Below are positions 35,929-44,905 of a stretch of DNA of 64,000 bases, one piece after another. Position 1 is the stretch's first letter. Every line of letters starts with the position of its first letter. The translations under genes were made by a program, and so were the position numbers. Below the pieces are notes generated by a model. The model was given only the letters and a program-made list of their open reading frames with translations. It had not been told where the DNA came from and made no database searches. The stretch comes from Kitasatospora phosalacinea (GTDB lineage Bacteria; Actinomycetota; Actinomycetes; Streptomycetales; Streptomycetaceae). The stretch is taken from assembly GCF_030268885.1 (NCBI RefSeq), contig NZ_BSSA01000001.1:248001-312000 (forward strand), given 5' to 3'.

Positions 35929-37056
35929 TCAGACCGCGGCGGGCTGGGCCGGTGCCGGGGTGCCGAGCAGGCGGACCACCTCGTTGACGGCCGCGCGGCC
36001 CGCGCGGTTGGCGCCGACGGTGGAGGCGGACGGGCCGTAGCCGAGCAGGTGGACGCGCGGGTCGTCGGAGACCCGGGTGCCGTCCATCCGGATGCCGCCG
36101 CCCGCGGTGCGCAGGCCGAGCGGGGCGAGGTGGGTGAGCTCGGCGCGGAAGCCGGTCGCCCAGACGATCGCGTCCACGGCCAACTCCTGGTCGCCCCAGG
36201 CGACTCCGTGCTCGGTGAGCCGGTCGAACATCGGGCGGCGGTGCAGCACGCCCAGCTCCTCGGCGCGGCGGTAGGCCACGCTCGGACCCAGGCCCGTCAC
36301 CGAGACCACGCTGCGCACCGGCAGCCCGGCCCGGACCCGCTCGTCCACCTTGGCGACCACCTCGCGGCCGAACTCCTCGGTGAACGGCCCCTCGTGGAAC
36401 ACCGGCGGGGTGCGGGTCACCCACACCGTCTCGGCGACCGCGCCGAGCTCGGAGAGCACCTGGACGGCCGAGGCGCCGCCGCCGACCACGACGACGCGCT
36501 GCCCGGCGAACTCCGCGGGGCCGCGGTAGTCGGCGTAGTGCAGCTGCCGTCCGGCGAAGCGGCCCGGGTAGCGGGGGAGGAAGGGCCGCGTCCAGGTGCC
36601 GGTGGCGTTCAGCAGGGCGCGGGTGGCCCAGCGCCCTGCGTCGGTCTCCACCAGCAGCCGCCCGTCCGGCCCGCCGTCGGCCCGCCCGTCCGGGCGCTCG
36701 CGCACCGCGGTCACCCGCACCGGGCGCAGCACCGGCAGCGCGTGCCTCGCCTCGTACGCGGCGAAGTAGCCGGGGACGGCGACGCGGGCCTCGGTGGCCG
36801 GGTCGGTGGCGGGGAGCTCGAAGTCCGGCAGGTCGTGGAAGCCGTGCACGGTCGCCATGGTGAGCGAGGGGGAGCGGTGCGCCCAGGCGCCGCCCGGGGC
36901 GTCGTCCGCGTCCAGCACCACGAAGCCGGTGTGCGGGGCGAAGCCGCGGCGGCGCAGGTGGTAGGCGGCGGACAGGCCGGCCTGGCCCGCGCCGATCACC
37001 AGCGCGTCCACCTCGCGGACGGCGTCGGGCCCGGTACTTGCACGCTCAACAGTCAC
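35929..37056 (-). CDS. flavin-containing monooxygenase-like oxidoreductase
   Basis: 375 residues. FAD motif GAGQAG (22-27), second Rossmann motif VVVVGGGASA for NADPH, and the FxGxxxHxxxY fingerprint (FAGRQLHYADY) of class B flavin monooxygenases. It should hydroxylate a nitrogen, sulfur or carbon centre using NADPH and oxygen. GTG at 37056 overlaps the ATP-grasp gene stop (GTGA), so the two are coupled. Confidence 0.82.
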   Translation of the reverse strand: MTVERASTGPDAVREVDALVIGAGQAGLSAAYHLRRRGFAPHTGFVVLDADDAPGGAWAHRSPSLTMATVHGFHDLPDFELPATDPATEARVAVPGYFAAYEARHALPVLRPVRVTAVRERPDGRADGGPDGRLLVETDAGRWATRALLNATGTWTRPFLPRYPGRFAGRQLHYADYRGPAEFAGQRVVVVGGGASAVQVLSELGAVAETVWVTRTPPVFHEGPFTEEFGREVVAKVDERVRAGLPVRSVVSVTGLGPSVAYRRAEELGVLHRRPMFDRLTEHGVAWGDQELAVDAIVWATGFRAELTHLAPLGLRTAGGGIRMDGTRVSDDPRVHLLGYGPSASTVGANRAGRAAVNEVVRLLGTPAPAQPAAV

Positions 37057-37961
37057 ACCGGTGAAACACTGGGGCGCGGCCGGGTGTTCCCCGGCAGCAG
37101 GGCGAGGGTGGCGGCGGCCAGCCGCTCCGGGCCGCCCGGGCACAGGTCCAGGAACAGCCGCGGCTCGGTCAGCTCCAACTCGATCAACGCGGGCGACCCG
37201 TCCGGCAGCCGGACCAGGTCGACCCGGGCGTACAGCAGCTCGCCCGGCTCGGCCGACACCGCCAGCACCCGTTCGGCGAGCGCCAGTTGGTCGGCCTCCG
37301 GCTCGCGGGCGACGTCCGCGAAACCGCCGCCCAGCATCGGCCCGCGGCGCACCGCGTGGCTGAACTCCCCGCCCAGGTACAGCAGCGAGGTCTCGCCCTC
37401 GTCCTCCACCATCGCCAGGTACGGCTGCACCATCGCCGTCCGCCCGGCCCCGGTCAGCGCGGCGACCTGCGCCAGCGCCACGGCCCGGTCGGCGGTGCGG
37501 ACGGTGTCCCGCGCGCCGGAGGAGACGGTCGGCTTCACCACCAGCTCCGGCCAGTCGACGGCCCCGACCGCGTCCGCCGCCTCCGTCGGACCGCCAGGGG
37601 CGACCCACAGCGTCGGCACGACCGGCAGCCCGGCCTCCGCCAGGCCGCGCAGGTACGTCTTGTCGGTGTTGTGCTCCAGCACCCGGGCCGGGTTGGCCAG
37701 CCGGGTCAGCGCGGAGACCCGGCGCGTCCAGGCCAGGAACTCCTCGCGGTACAGGATGTAGTCCCAGACGCTGCGCACCAGCACCAGGTCGTACCCGGCC
37801 CAGTCCACCGCCGGGTCGTTCCAGTACACCGCCTCCGCCTCCACCCCGAGCTGCGCGAACGCCGCCAGCACCGGCATCGCCTCCACGTCCTCCACTCCGC
37901 GGCAGGTGGCGTACGCGACCCGCGCGGGTCGGTGGACGGGCGGGCGCAGGGCGGTGCTCAC
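37053..37961 (-). CDS. ATP-grasp ligase
   Basis: 302 residues of the RimK/glutathione-synthetase-like ATP-grasp fold: WPELVVKPTVSSGARDT (P-loop-like lysine strand), VQPYLAMVEDEGETSLLYLGGEFSHAV, and Mg-binding ARVDLV...IELELTEP. Joins a carboxylate to an amine or thiol via an acyl phosphate. Forms a two-gene operon with the flavin monooxygenase; substrate unknown. Confidence 0.8.
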   Translation of the reverse strand: MSTALRPPVHRPARVAYATCRGVEDVEAMPVLAAFAQLGVEAEAVYWNDPAVDWAGYDLVLVRSVWDYILYREEFLAWTRRVSALTRLANPARVLEHNTDKTYLRGLAEAGLPVVPTLWVAPGGPTEAADAVGAVDWPELVVKPTVSSGARDTVRTADRAVALAQVAALTGAGRTAMVQPYLAMVEDEGETSLLYLGGEFSHAVRRGPMLGGGFADVAREPEADQLALAERVLAVSAEPGELLYARVDLVRLPDGSPALIELELTEPRLFLDLCPGGPERLAAATLALLPGNTRPRPSVSPV

Positions 37962-38237
37962 GGGAGGGCTCCTGGGGTCGGGCGAAGTGGGGCGCAGCGA
38001 GCCTCCACCGCACCCCTGACCAGTGTCAATCGGTATTTCGTACCGGTCGGTCCGGCGGCTGCGGCTGCGGCTGCGGCCGCGGCCCCGACGCCCGGTGCCG
38101 CGCTCCCGCGCCGCTCGGTAGGGTCACCAACGCCCGGTGGACCGACCGCCGGTCCTGCCCGGGGGCGCGGTCAGGCCGGCCGCGCCGCTCCCGGAGGCCG
38201 GGAACGGGCCGTGGACGAGGGGAGGAGAGGGACGCCG
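37962..38237. other. divergent promoter region
   Basis: Minus-strand TTGACA (38029-38024) upstream of the ATP-grasp gene, next to an inverted repeat CGGTA-TTTCG-TACCG (38031-38045), then a GGCTGC hexamer tract (38057-38077), then the purine-rich ribosome site GGAGGAGAGGG for the rightward gene. Confidence 0.5.
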
Positions 38238-39200
38238 ATGAGCCTGCTGGACGAGCTGTGGGCCGAGGGTTGGATGCCGTACTGGGAGGGACTGTTCCAC
38301 GCGGACGGGCGCGCCCGCGACGCCGACGTCGAGGGGCCCGGCCTGGAGGTCCTCCGGCTCGGCGAGCCGATCGACCTGGAGAGCATGCTGGACGAGGACC
38401 CGAACGGGCTGAGCGGGGCCGTCGTCCACGCGGAGGCGGGGCTCCCGGACGGCCGGGGCCGGCTGGTCGGCGGCGGCGGTTCGCACGGGTCCGAGGGCTT
38501 CGTGGCCTGCTTCGACACCGAGGGCGCGATGGTCTGGCTGCTGCACCTCGGCGAGTCCAACGAGTTCGTTCGGATCACCGTCGACTGGCCGACGGCGACC
38601 TGCACCAACAACCTGGACCGGTCGATCACCCTCGACCTGACCTCGCCCGACCACTCCTCCGACCGGCCGGCCCCGCCGACGACCGGTGACCCGGACCCCG
38701 CCCACCGGGCGCGCGGCCGGTCGCGCGGCGGCGCCGGCCGCCGGCAAGGGGCGACGACGGACGGGACGTGGATCGCCGAACTGTGGCGGGACGGCCGGAC
38801 GCCGGTCCACTACGGACTGTTCCGCGCGGACGGCACCGCACGGAGAGCCGACTGCGACGGCCCGCAGCTCACCCGGTTCAGGCTGGGGGAGCCGCTCGGC
38901 CCGATCACCCTGGCAGCGGCGGCGGACCCCGCCTGGACCAGGTCCGCCGAGATCCTCGCCGAAGCGGCCTTGCCGGACGGCACCGGGCGCCTGGTCGCCG
39001 GCGGGGACACGGACGCATCGGACGGGTTCTTCGCCCGGACCGACGCCGCGGGCCGCCTGGTGTGGCTGGTGCACCTGCCGTGCACCGAACTCGTCGGGGT
39101 CACCGTCGAAGGGCCCCGGGCGGTCTTCGTCAACGACCGGGGCGGCGCGCTGACGATCGACCTCACCGCACCCGAATTCTCGGACGCTCCAGGGAATTGA
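38238..39200 (+). CDS. hypothetical protein made of two tandem copies of one domain
   Basis: 320 residues. Residues 1-135 and 180-320 are clearly homologous: LWAEGWMPYWEGLFHADG / LWRDGRTPVHYGLFRADG, LRLGEPIDL / FRLGEPLGP, LPDGRGRLVGGGGSHGSEGF / LPDGTGRLVAGGDTDASDGF, MVWLLHL / LVWLVHL, ITLDLTSP / LTIDLTAP. A basic linker (HRARGRSRGGAGRRQ) joins them. Acidic overall, no signal peptide. No family recognised; fold may be a beta-propeller fragment or SMI1/immunity-like protein (guess). Confidence 0.65.
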   Translation: MSLLDELWAEGWMPYWEGLFHADGRARDADVEGPGLEVLRLGEPIDLESMLDEDPNGLSGAVVHAEAGLPDGRGRLVGGGGSHGSEGFVACFDTEGAMVWLLHLGESNEFVRITVDWPTATCTNNLDRSITLDLTSPDHSSDRPAPPTTGDPDPAHRARGRSRGGAGRRQGATTDGTWIAELWRDGRTPVHYGLFRADGTARRADCDGPQLTRFRLGEPLGPITLAAAADPAWTRSAEILAEAALPDGTGRLVAGGDTDASDGFFARTDAAGRLVWLVHLPCTELVGVTVEGPRAVFVNDRGGALTIDLTAPEFSDAPGN

Positions 39201-39309
39201 CGCGCCGTCGGCCCCGGCGGAATTGTCAGTGGCCCGCCGTAGGGTGGGAACAACGCTGGAGGGGGCGCCGGAAAAGGCGTCGGGAAAGGCGTGGGAAAAG
39301 GGGTCGAGA

Positions 39310-40413
39310 ATGTCCGCGAACGCTTCCGCGAACCGCATCGCGCACAAGGTCAACCACGTCTCGCTGGTGGTCGACAAATCCGGCTCGATGCAGCGCCACG
39401 AGGCCCAGCTGATCCGGGTGGTGGACGAATTCGTCAAGGGCCTCCAGGAGGAGTCCGACCGCCTCGGCCACGAGACCAGGATCAGCCTCTACGCCTTCGA
39501 CCACGAGGTGCACAACCTGGTGTGGGACATGGACGTCAAGCACCTGCCGTCCCTGAAGGGCCTCTACGCGGTCGACAACGGCGCGACCGCGCTGATCGAG
39601 GCGGCGGTGAAGTCCGTCGACGACCTGAAGCACATCTGGGAGGGGTACGGCGAGCACTCCTTCCTCCAGGTCGTCGTCACCGACGGCGAGGAGAACGCCT
39701 CCGGCTGCTCCGAGCACGGCCGGATGCACGCCCGGATGAAGCCGGCCGAGGGCAAGGCCGTCCTGCGCGGCTGGATGGACCGCATCCGCGGCGCCATGGC
39801 CGAGCTCCCCGAGCACTGGACGTCGGCGATCCTGGTCCCCAACTCGCTGGCCAAGCGCACCGCCCAGGAGTACGGCTTCCCCGCCGGCAACATCGCGATC
39901 TGGGACGCCGACTCCACCGGCGGCGTCGAGGAGGCCATCGACACCGTCAAGACCGCCGCCACCACCTTCCTGCGCGGCCGCGAGAAGGGCGTGCGCGGCA
40001 CCAGGCAGCTGTTCACCGTGGGGCAGGGCCTCAGCGCCGACCAGGTCAGCGCCGGCCTCGACGCGCTGGCGGCGGACACCTACGCCCTCGTCCCGGTCGA
40101 CCGGCAGGCGGCCCTGCGCGAGTTCGTCACCGGCGCCGGGCACGCGTACCGGACGGGCTGCTCCTTCTACGAGCTGTCCAAGCGGGAGAAGATCCAGGCC
40201 GCCAAGCAGCTCGCCGTCGCCGAGAAGGACCCGGTCACCGGGCAGCTCACCGGCCGGGTGTTCTCCGGCCCCGCGGCCCGCGAGCTGCTGGGCCTGCCCG
40301 CCGCGGAGACCAGCGTCAAGCCCGGCGACAACCCGGCGTACACCGTGTTCGTCCAGTCGACCTCGGTCAACCGGAAGCTGGTGCCCGGCACCCGGCTGCT
40401 CGTCATGCTGTAG
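39310..40413 (+). CDS. von Willebrand factor A domain protein
   Basis: 367 residues. Complete MIDAS metal site: DKSGS at 22-26, Thr93, and Asp125 in VTDGEEN. The C-terminal half (after ~240) is a conserved basic region without known domain. Cytoplasmic VWA proteins of this length act as metal-dependent adaptors; function here unknown. ATG at 39310 after GGGTCGAG; the frame is open upstream to 39223. Terminator follows. Confidence 0.8.
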   Translation: MSANASANRIAHKVNHVSLVVDKSGSMQRHEAQLIRVVDEFVKGLQEESDRLGHETRISLYAFDHEVHNLVWDMDVKHLPSLKGLYAVDNGATALIEAAVKSVDDLKHIWEGYGEHSFLQVVVTDGEENASGCSEHGRMHARMKPAEGKAVLRGWMDRIRGAMAELPEHWTSAILVPNSLAKRTAQEYGFPAGNIAIWDADSTGGVEEAIDTVKTAATTFLRGREKGVRGTRQLFTVGQGLSADQVSAGLDALAADTYALVPVDRQAALREFVTGAGHAYRTGCSFYELSKREKIQAAKQLAVAEKDPVTGQLTGRVFSGPAARELLGLPAAETSVKPGDNPAYTVFVQSTSVNRKLVPGTRLLVML

Positions 40414-40424
40414 GCCCCGAGGAC

Positions 40425-40459
40425 GGGCGGCCCCGGAGCGGTGCGCTCCGGGGCCGCCC
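40425..40459. terminator. bidirectional 15-bp hairpin terminator
   Basis: GGGCGGCCCCGGAGC (40425-40439) pairs perfectly with GCTCCGGGGCCGCCC (40445-40459), loop of five, between the convergent VWA and YbjQ genes. Confidence 0.85.
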
Positions 40460-40470
40460 CGCCGCGGGTG

Positions 40471-40842
40471 TCAGCCGATCGGCTCGATCACGGCGGCCGT
40501 GCCGTACGCGCAGACCTCGGTGCCGACGTCCGCGGCCTCCGTGACGTCGAAGCGCATCATCAGCACCGCGTTGCCGCCCCGGGCCCTCGTCTGCTCGACC
40601 AGGCGCTCCATGGCCTGGTTCCGGGTCTCGACGAGCGTCTTCGTCAGTCCCTTGAGCTCGCCGCCCATCAGGGACTTCAGGCCCGCGCCGATCTGCGAAC
40701 CGATGTGCCGCGACCGCACCGTCAGCCCGAACACCTCGCCGATCACCTTGACCACCCGGTGCCCCGGGACGTCGTTGGTGGTCACCACCAGCACACCGCC
40801 GGACGGGTCCTGCCCGCCACCGAAATCGTTCAGTTCACTCAT
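40471..40842 (-). CDS. YbjQ/UPF0145 family protein
   Basis: 123 residues: VLVVTTNDVPGHRVVKVIGEVFGLTVRS, then GGELKGLTKTLVETR...ARGGNAVLMMRFD, the UPF0145 (YbjQ, 'heavy-metal-binding') signature. Forms pentamers in known structures; role unclear. ATG at 40842 follows GGGAGG. A minus-strand TTGACA (40977-40972) may be its -35. Confidence 0.87.
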   Translation of the reverse strand: MSELNDFGGGQDPSGGVLVVTTNDVPGHRVVKVIGEVFGLTVRSRHIGSQIGAGLKSLMGGELKGLTKTLVETRNQAMERLVEQTRARGGNAVLMMRFDVTEAADVGTEVCAYGTAAVIEPIG

Positions 40843-40985
40843 GCCCCCAGCCTCCCGCCCCGGCCCGCCCGTCGGCCACCCCGGCGCGCCGGGGGAAGCC
40901 GTTCCGCGCCCGCGTGCCACCGGCCCCGGGCACCGGATCGGAAGAGCTGATGGACACCGGGCACCGGGTTTGTCAACCTTGTCGC

Positions 40986-41903
40986 ATGGGCGAGCGAAAC
41001 GATCATCCACACGGGCCGCACGCGGCGGAGGAATCCGGCGCGCAGGAGATCGAGGCCACGGTGGTACTGGGCCTGCGGATCACCGACTGGCCGGCCTTGC
41101 GGGCCGCCGCACGGGCCGCCGTCGAGGACCTGGACTTCGACGGCATCGACCCCGAGGGCCAGCGCGCCCAACTGCTGCGCGAAGTCGCCGAGGACCCCAA
41201 CGCGGCCCTCGGCGCGCTCCTCCACCCCGACCGGCTGGTCGCCTCGCTGCCCGGCATCGAAGCGCTCGGCGGCACCCTGGAGATCAGCGTCACCGACGAC
41301 TTCGCCCCCGACTTCGCCGAGCTCTTCCCGCTCGACGACGACGGCGACACCGGCGACTGGACGCTCACCCCCCGCACCGCCTGCCTGCTCCACACCCAGC
41401 TGATCGGCCTCTCCGACGCCGCCTACGAGGACCTCGACGACCACGGCGACGACCCCGTCACCGTCGCCGACGAGAGCGACTGGACGGTCTTCGGCCGCCT
41501 CCCGCAGCGCACCTGGAACCTCCACCGCGGCTGGCGCCGCGCCTTCGCCCGGGCCTTCGACGACCTCGCCGACGACCTCGCCACCGGCGAGTGGCCGCTG
41601 CCCCGCTGCCCCGCCGAGGACGTCGCCCTGCGGCTGGCCCTGGCCGACGCCCGCGCCCTGCTCGGCGCCCAGCCCGAATCCGTCGCCGACATGATGGGCG
41701 ACCTCCCCGCCGACCTGTACGACTACGACTGGGACGGCTGCGCCGACGAACTGTTCGGCGTCTACGGCCCCGACGAGGAGGACGGCGACCTCGACGCCGG
41801 CCAGCGGATCGACCAACTCCTCGCCGCCGCCCACCCCGAGGGCTGGTTCCTCGGCTACGAGGACGCCGAGGAACGCGACCCCGGCCGGGGCTACCGCCGC
41901 TGA
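40986..41903 (+). CDS. acidic hypothetical protein
   Basis: 305 residues, strongly acidic (many DD/ED runs, for example FDDLADDLATGEW and DYDWDGCADELFG), no signal or membrane helix. Looks conserved in coding bias but I recognise no family. Followed 17 bases later by the PTH2-like gene on the same strand. Confidence 0.65.
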   Translation: MGERNDHPHGPHAAEESGAQEIEATVVLGLRITDWPALRAAARAAVEDLDFDGIDPEGQRAQLLREVAEDPNAALGALLHPDRLVASLPGIEALGGTLEISVTDDFAPDFAELFPLDDDGDTGDWTLTPRTACLLHTQLIGLSDAAYEDLDDHGDDPVTVADESDWTVFGRLPQRTWNLHRGWRRAFARAFDDLADDLATGEWPLPRCPAEDVALRLALADARALLGAQPESVADMMGDLPADLYDYDWDGCADELFGVYGPDEEDGDLDAGQRIDQLLAAAHPEGWFLGYEDAEERDPGRGYRR

Positions 41904-41920
41904 ACTGGCATGCTGGGAGG

Positions 41921-42679
41921 GTGAGCTCACCCTTCGACCCGCCCGCCCCGCCGACCGCCGCCGACGCGCCCGCCCCCGCCGTGGGCGGGCACGCCGAGGA
42001 CCGCGACACCCGCCCGCAGTACGTGCTGCCCCTGGTCGTCCGGCTGGAGCGGGCCGATCCGCCCGCCCGCACCGACGCCCTGGAGACCTCGGCCCGCGCC
42101 GTCCTCACCCTGCTCGCCGACCCCCGGGTCACCGAGCCGGACGGCGAGTGGGCCGAGCGGGTCGCCGCCTGGGAGGACGCCCGGATCCGCAAGGTCGTCC
42201 GGCGCGCCCGCGGCGCCGAGTGGCGCAGGGCCGCCGAACTGCCCGGCATCACCGTCACCGGCGGGGGCGGCGCCGAGGTGCGGGTCTTCCCGCCCGTCCC
42301 GCTGGACGGCTGGCCCAAGGAACTCGCCAGGCTCCAGGTCTCCGGCACCGACCTCGACGACCCCGAGCCGCCCGGCCCCGCCCCCGAGGGCGTCCCGGTG
42401 CTCTGGCTCAACCCGGCCCTGGAGATGAGCGCGGGCAAGACCATGGCCCAGACCGGTCACGCCGCCCAACTCGCCTGGTGGGAACTGGACGGGCCCCGAC
42501 GCGAGAAGTGGGCCGCCGACGGCTTCCCGCTGGCCGTCCGCACCGCCCCCGCCACCGACTGGCCCGCCCTCACCGACGGCCGTCTCCCGGTCGTCCGCGA
42601 CGCCGGCTTCACCGAGATCGCCCCCGGCAGCGCCACCGTCGCCGCCGACCACCCCGAGGTGCGCCCGCGGCGTCCGTGA
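41921..42679 (+). CDS. PTH2-family peptidyl-tRNA hydrolase-like protein
   Basis: 252 residues. The C-terminal ~120 residues match the archaeal/eukaryotic PTH2 fold: VLWLNPALEMSAGKTMAQTG followed by HAAQLAWWEL. The N-terminal half is an actinobacterial extension of unknown role. GTG 41921 follows CATGCT by six bases, so probably leaderless despite the adjacent GGAGG. Confidence 0.82.
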   Translation: MSSPFDPPAPPTAADAPAPAVGGHAEDRDTRPQYVLPLVVRLERADPPARTDALETSARAVLTLLADPRVTEPDGEWAERVAAWEDARIRKVVRRARGAEWRRAAELPGITVTGGGGAEVRVFPPVPLDGWPKELARLQVSGTDLDDPEPPGPAPEGVPVLWLNPALEMSAGKTMAQTGHAAQLAWWELDGPRREKWAADGFPLAVRTAPATDWPALTDGRLPVVRDAGFTEIAPGSATVAADHPEVRPRRP

Positions 42680-42724
42680 CGCGTCCCGGCAGCGGGAGGA
42701 CCTCCGGGTGGGAAGGGGCGGCGA

Positions 42725-42751
42725 CCGCGGGTCCGTCGACCAGGACCGCGG
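42725..42751. terminator. hairpin terminator between convergent genes
   Basis: CCGCGGGTCC (42725-42734) pairs with GGACCGCGG (42743-42751) with one bulged C; lies between the PTH2-like gene and the end of the leftward glycoside hydrolase operon. Confidence 0.6.
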
Positions 42752-42757
42752 CGGGGG

Positions 42758-44905
42758 TCACGGCGTCCGGGCGGCCGGGGGAAGGGCCCGGGCCTCGAGG
42801 ACCAGGGCGTGGCCGGGGCGGTTGGCCGTGTGCGGGGCGGCCAGGCCGACCCGGGCCAGGTAGCGGCCGGTCACGGTGAGGGGGGCGGCCCGCTTCGCCC
42901 AGGCGGGCCAGGTGTGTTCGGGGGCGGAGAGCTCGGGGCGCACGTGCAGGCTGTAGCGGGTTCCGGGCTCCAGGCCCGGGAGGCGTACGGGGGCGCCGTT
43001 CTCGGTGACGGAGGTGTCCAGCTGGACGTGGGCGAAGACGGCGTGGGAGCGGTCCCGGGAGACGACGCCGTGGACCCAGGCCGCCGGGTCGGGGTGGTCG
43101 GCGCGGACGACGTCGCCGCCGTGCAGCAGCGGCCGCAGCTGCTTGTAGGCGTCGACCCACGCGGTGAGCGCGCCCAGCTCGTCCGGCGACCAGGTCGACA
43201 GGTCCGCTTCGATGCCGGCGTGCCCGAACAGGGCGGTGGCGCAGCGGAAGGCGAGTTCGGTGCGGCGGTGGCTGATGTGGGCGGGGGAGGAGCCGACGTG
43301 GGAGCCGATCAGCTCGTGGGGCAGGAGCAGGCCGGTCCAGCGCTGGACGGACTGGCGCTCGACGGGGTCGATGTTGTCCGACCCCCAGATCCGGTCGGTG
43401 CGTTCGAGGATGCCGAGGTCGGCGCGGGCGCCGCCGGAGGAGCAGGACTCGATCTCCAGCCCGGGGTGGCGGCGGCGCAGTTCGTCCAGCAGCCGGTAGA
43501 CCGCCGTGGTCTGCGCGTGCACGCCGGGCCGGCCGTCGTGGACGGCGTCGGCGAGGTCGCGGTTGTGGTCCCACTTGACGTAGTCGACGCCCACCTCCCC
43601 GACCAGGGTGCTGATCCGCTCCAGCAGGTAGGCGTGGGCGTCGGGGTGCGCGACGTCCAGGACGTGCTGGTGGCGCTGCTCGTAGGGGAGGCGGTCGGGG
43701 TCGGCGAGGAGCCAGTCGGGGTGGGCGCGGGCCAGGTCGGAGTCGGGGTTGACCATCTCGGGCTCGAACCACAGGCCGAACTGCATGCCGAGCGCGTGGA
43801 CGTGGTCGGCGAACGGACGCAGCCCGTCCGGCCAGACCTTCTCGTCGACGTACCAGTCGCCGAGGCCCGCCCGGTCGTGGCGGCGGTGCCGGAACCAGCC
43901 GTCGTCCACGACGAACCGCTCCACGCCGACCTCGGCCGCGGTGCGCGCCGCGGCGCGCAACCGCTCGGGGTCGTGGTCGAAGTAGACCGCCTCCCAGATG
44001 TTCAGGGTGACGGGCCGGGCGGTGGCCGGGTGCTGCGGCCGGGCCCGGAGCATGCCGTGGAAGGCCCGGCTGATCCCGTCCAGGCCCGTGCCGGAGCTCG
44101 CGAAGCAGACCCACGGGGTCCGGTAGGACTCGCCCCGCGCCAGCCGGACCTCGCCCGGGTCCAGCAGCTCGCCGCCGCCGAGCACCGTCGTCCCGTCGGG
44201 CAGCCGCTCCGCGTACTGGACGTGGTTGCCGCTCCAGGCGGGGTGCACGCCCCAGACCTCGCCGTGCCGGAAGCCGAAGCCCTCGGTGCCGGCCAGCAGC
44301 AGCCCGGCGTCGAAGCCGGTGCGGCCGCGGCGGCTCTCCCGCGACCGGACGCCGTGCCGCAGCGGGGAGCGCTGCGGGGAGCGCTCCCGGGCCCACCGGC
44401 CGGCGAAGTCCAGCAGCTCCGCGGCGTGCGCCGGGAGGGGCAGCACGCACGCCAGCACCTCCAGGGTGTACGGGTCCGCGGCCGTGTTGGTCAGGGTGTG
44501 GCGCAGCCGCACCACGCCCTGCTCCGTCATCTCCAGCTCGGTGTCCAGCGCGAGCCCCGCGCCGGTGTCCCGGGCCCGGACCCGGACGGTGCCGCCGCGG
44601 CCGTCCGGGGCGTCCACGGCGACCGGCTCGGCGAGTTCCAGGCGCAGCGGGCGGACCCGGCCGTCGCGGTGCCCGGCCAGGACCGGTCGCCCGAACCAGC
44701 CCCCGCCCCGGCCCTGGGAGGGCAGCAGACTCCCGGCCTGGTGGTCCGGGGCGCGGCCGGTGGCGTCGAGCGCCTGCGCGGCGTCCTCGGGGCCCAGGCC
44801 GGGGTCGGCGCCCCAGTGCAGCACCCGGGGCACCCCGGGGCCGGCGGTGTCGAGCACCAGGGCCGCGTCACCGGCCGACAGCACGACGAGCTCGGTCTCG
44901 GTCAC
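42758..44905 (-). CDS. GH36 alpha-galactosidase
   Basis: 715 residues, full-length GH36: beta-sandwich N-domain, TIM barrel with nucleophile Asp446 in YVKWDHNRD, acid/base Asp510 in WGSDNIDPVERQ, and the SCSSGGARADLG loop between. Removes terminal alpha-galactose. No signal peptide, so it works on imported oligosaccharides. GTG overlaps the upstream GH31 stop (GTGA); last gene of the leftward operon. Confidence 0.9.
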   Translation of the reverse strand: MTETELVVLSAGDAALVLDTAGPGVPRVLHWGADPGLGPEDAAQALDATGRAPDHQAGSLLPSQGRGGGWFGRPVLAGHRDGRVRPLRLELAEPVAVDAPDGRGGTVRVRARDTGAGLALDTELEMTEQGVVRLRHTLTNTAADPYTLEVLACVLPLPAHAAELLDFAGRWARERSPQRSPLRHGVRSRESRRGRTGFDAGLLLAGTEGFGFRHGEVWGVHPAWSGNHVQYAERLPDGTTVLGGGELLDPGEVRLARGESYRTPWVCFASSGTGLDGISRAFHGMLRARPQHPATARPVTLNIWEAVYFDHDPERLRAAARTAAEVGVERFVVDDGWFRHRRHDRAGLGDWYVDEKVWPDGLRPFADHVHALGMQFGLWFEPEMVNPDSDLARAHPDWLLADPDRLPYEQRHQHVLDVAHPDAHAYLLERISTLVGEVGVDYVKWDHNRDLADAVHDGRPGVHAQTTAVYRLLDELRRRHPGLEIESCSSGGARADLGILERTDRIWGSDNIDPVERQSVQRWTGLLLPHELIGSHVGSSPAHISHRRTELAFRCATALFGHAGIEADLSTWSPDELGALTAWVDAYKQLRPLLHGGDVVRADHPDPAAWVHGVVSRDRSHAVFAHVQLDTSVTENGAPVRLPGLEPGTRYSLHVRPELSAPEHTWPAWAKRAAPLTVTGRYLARVGLAAPHTANRPGHALVLEARALPPAARTP

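Noticed and set aside
38057..38077. GGCTGC hexamer repeat encoding an Ala run in an open frame from 37287
   Set aside because: The frame upstream of 38238 is antisense to the ATP-grasp gene; the tract lies in the intergenic promoter region, and the GGAGGAGAGGG site fixes the start at 38238.
39310..40413. VWA protein as part of a tellurium-resistance or defence island
   Set aside because: No TerD, TerC, MoxR ATPase, nuclease or other defence gene is adjacent; neighbours are housekeeping or unknown and there is no mobile-element signature.
44377..44388. GGGAGCGCTCCC, the core of the Streptomyces cellobiose-repressor (CebR) box
   Set aside because: Lies deep inside the GH36 coding sequence (around codons 173-177), lacks the outer T/A bases of the consensus and is not near a start; probably chance, though roadblock regulation cannot be fully excluded.
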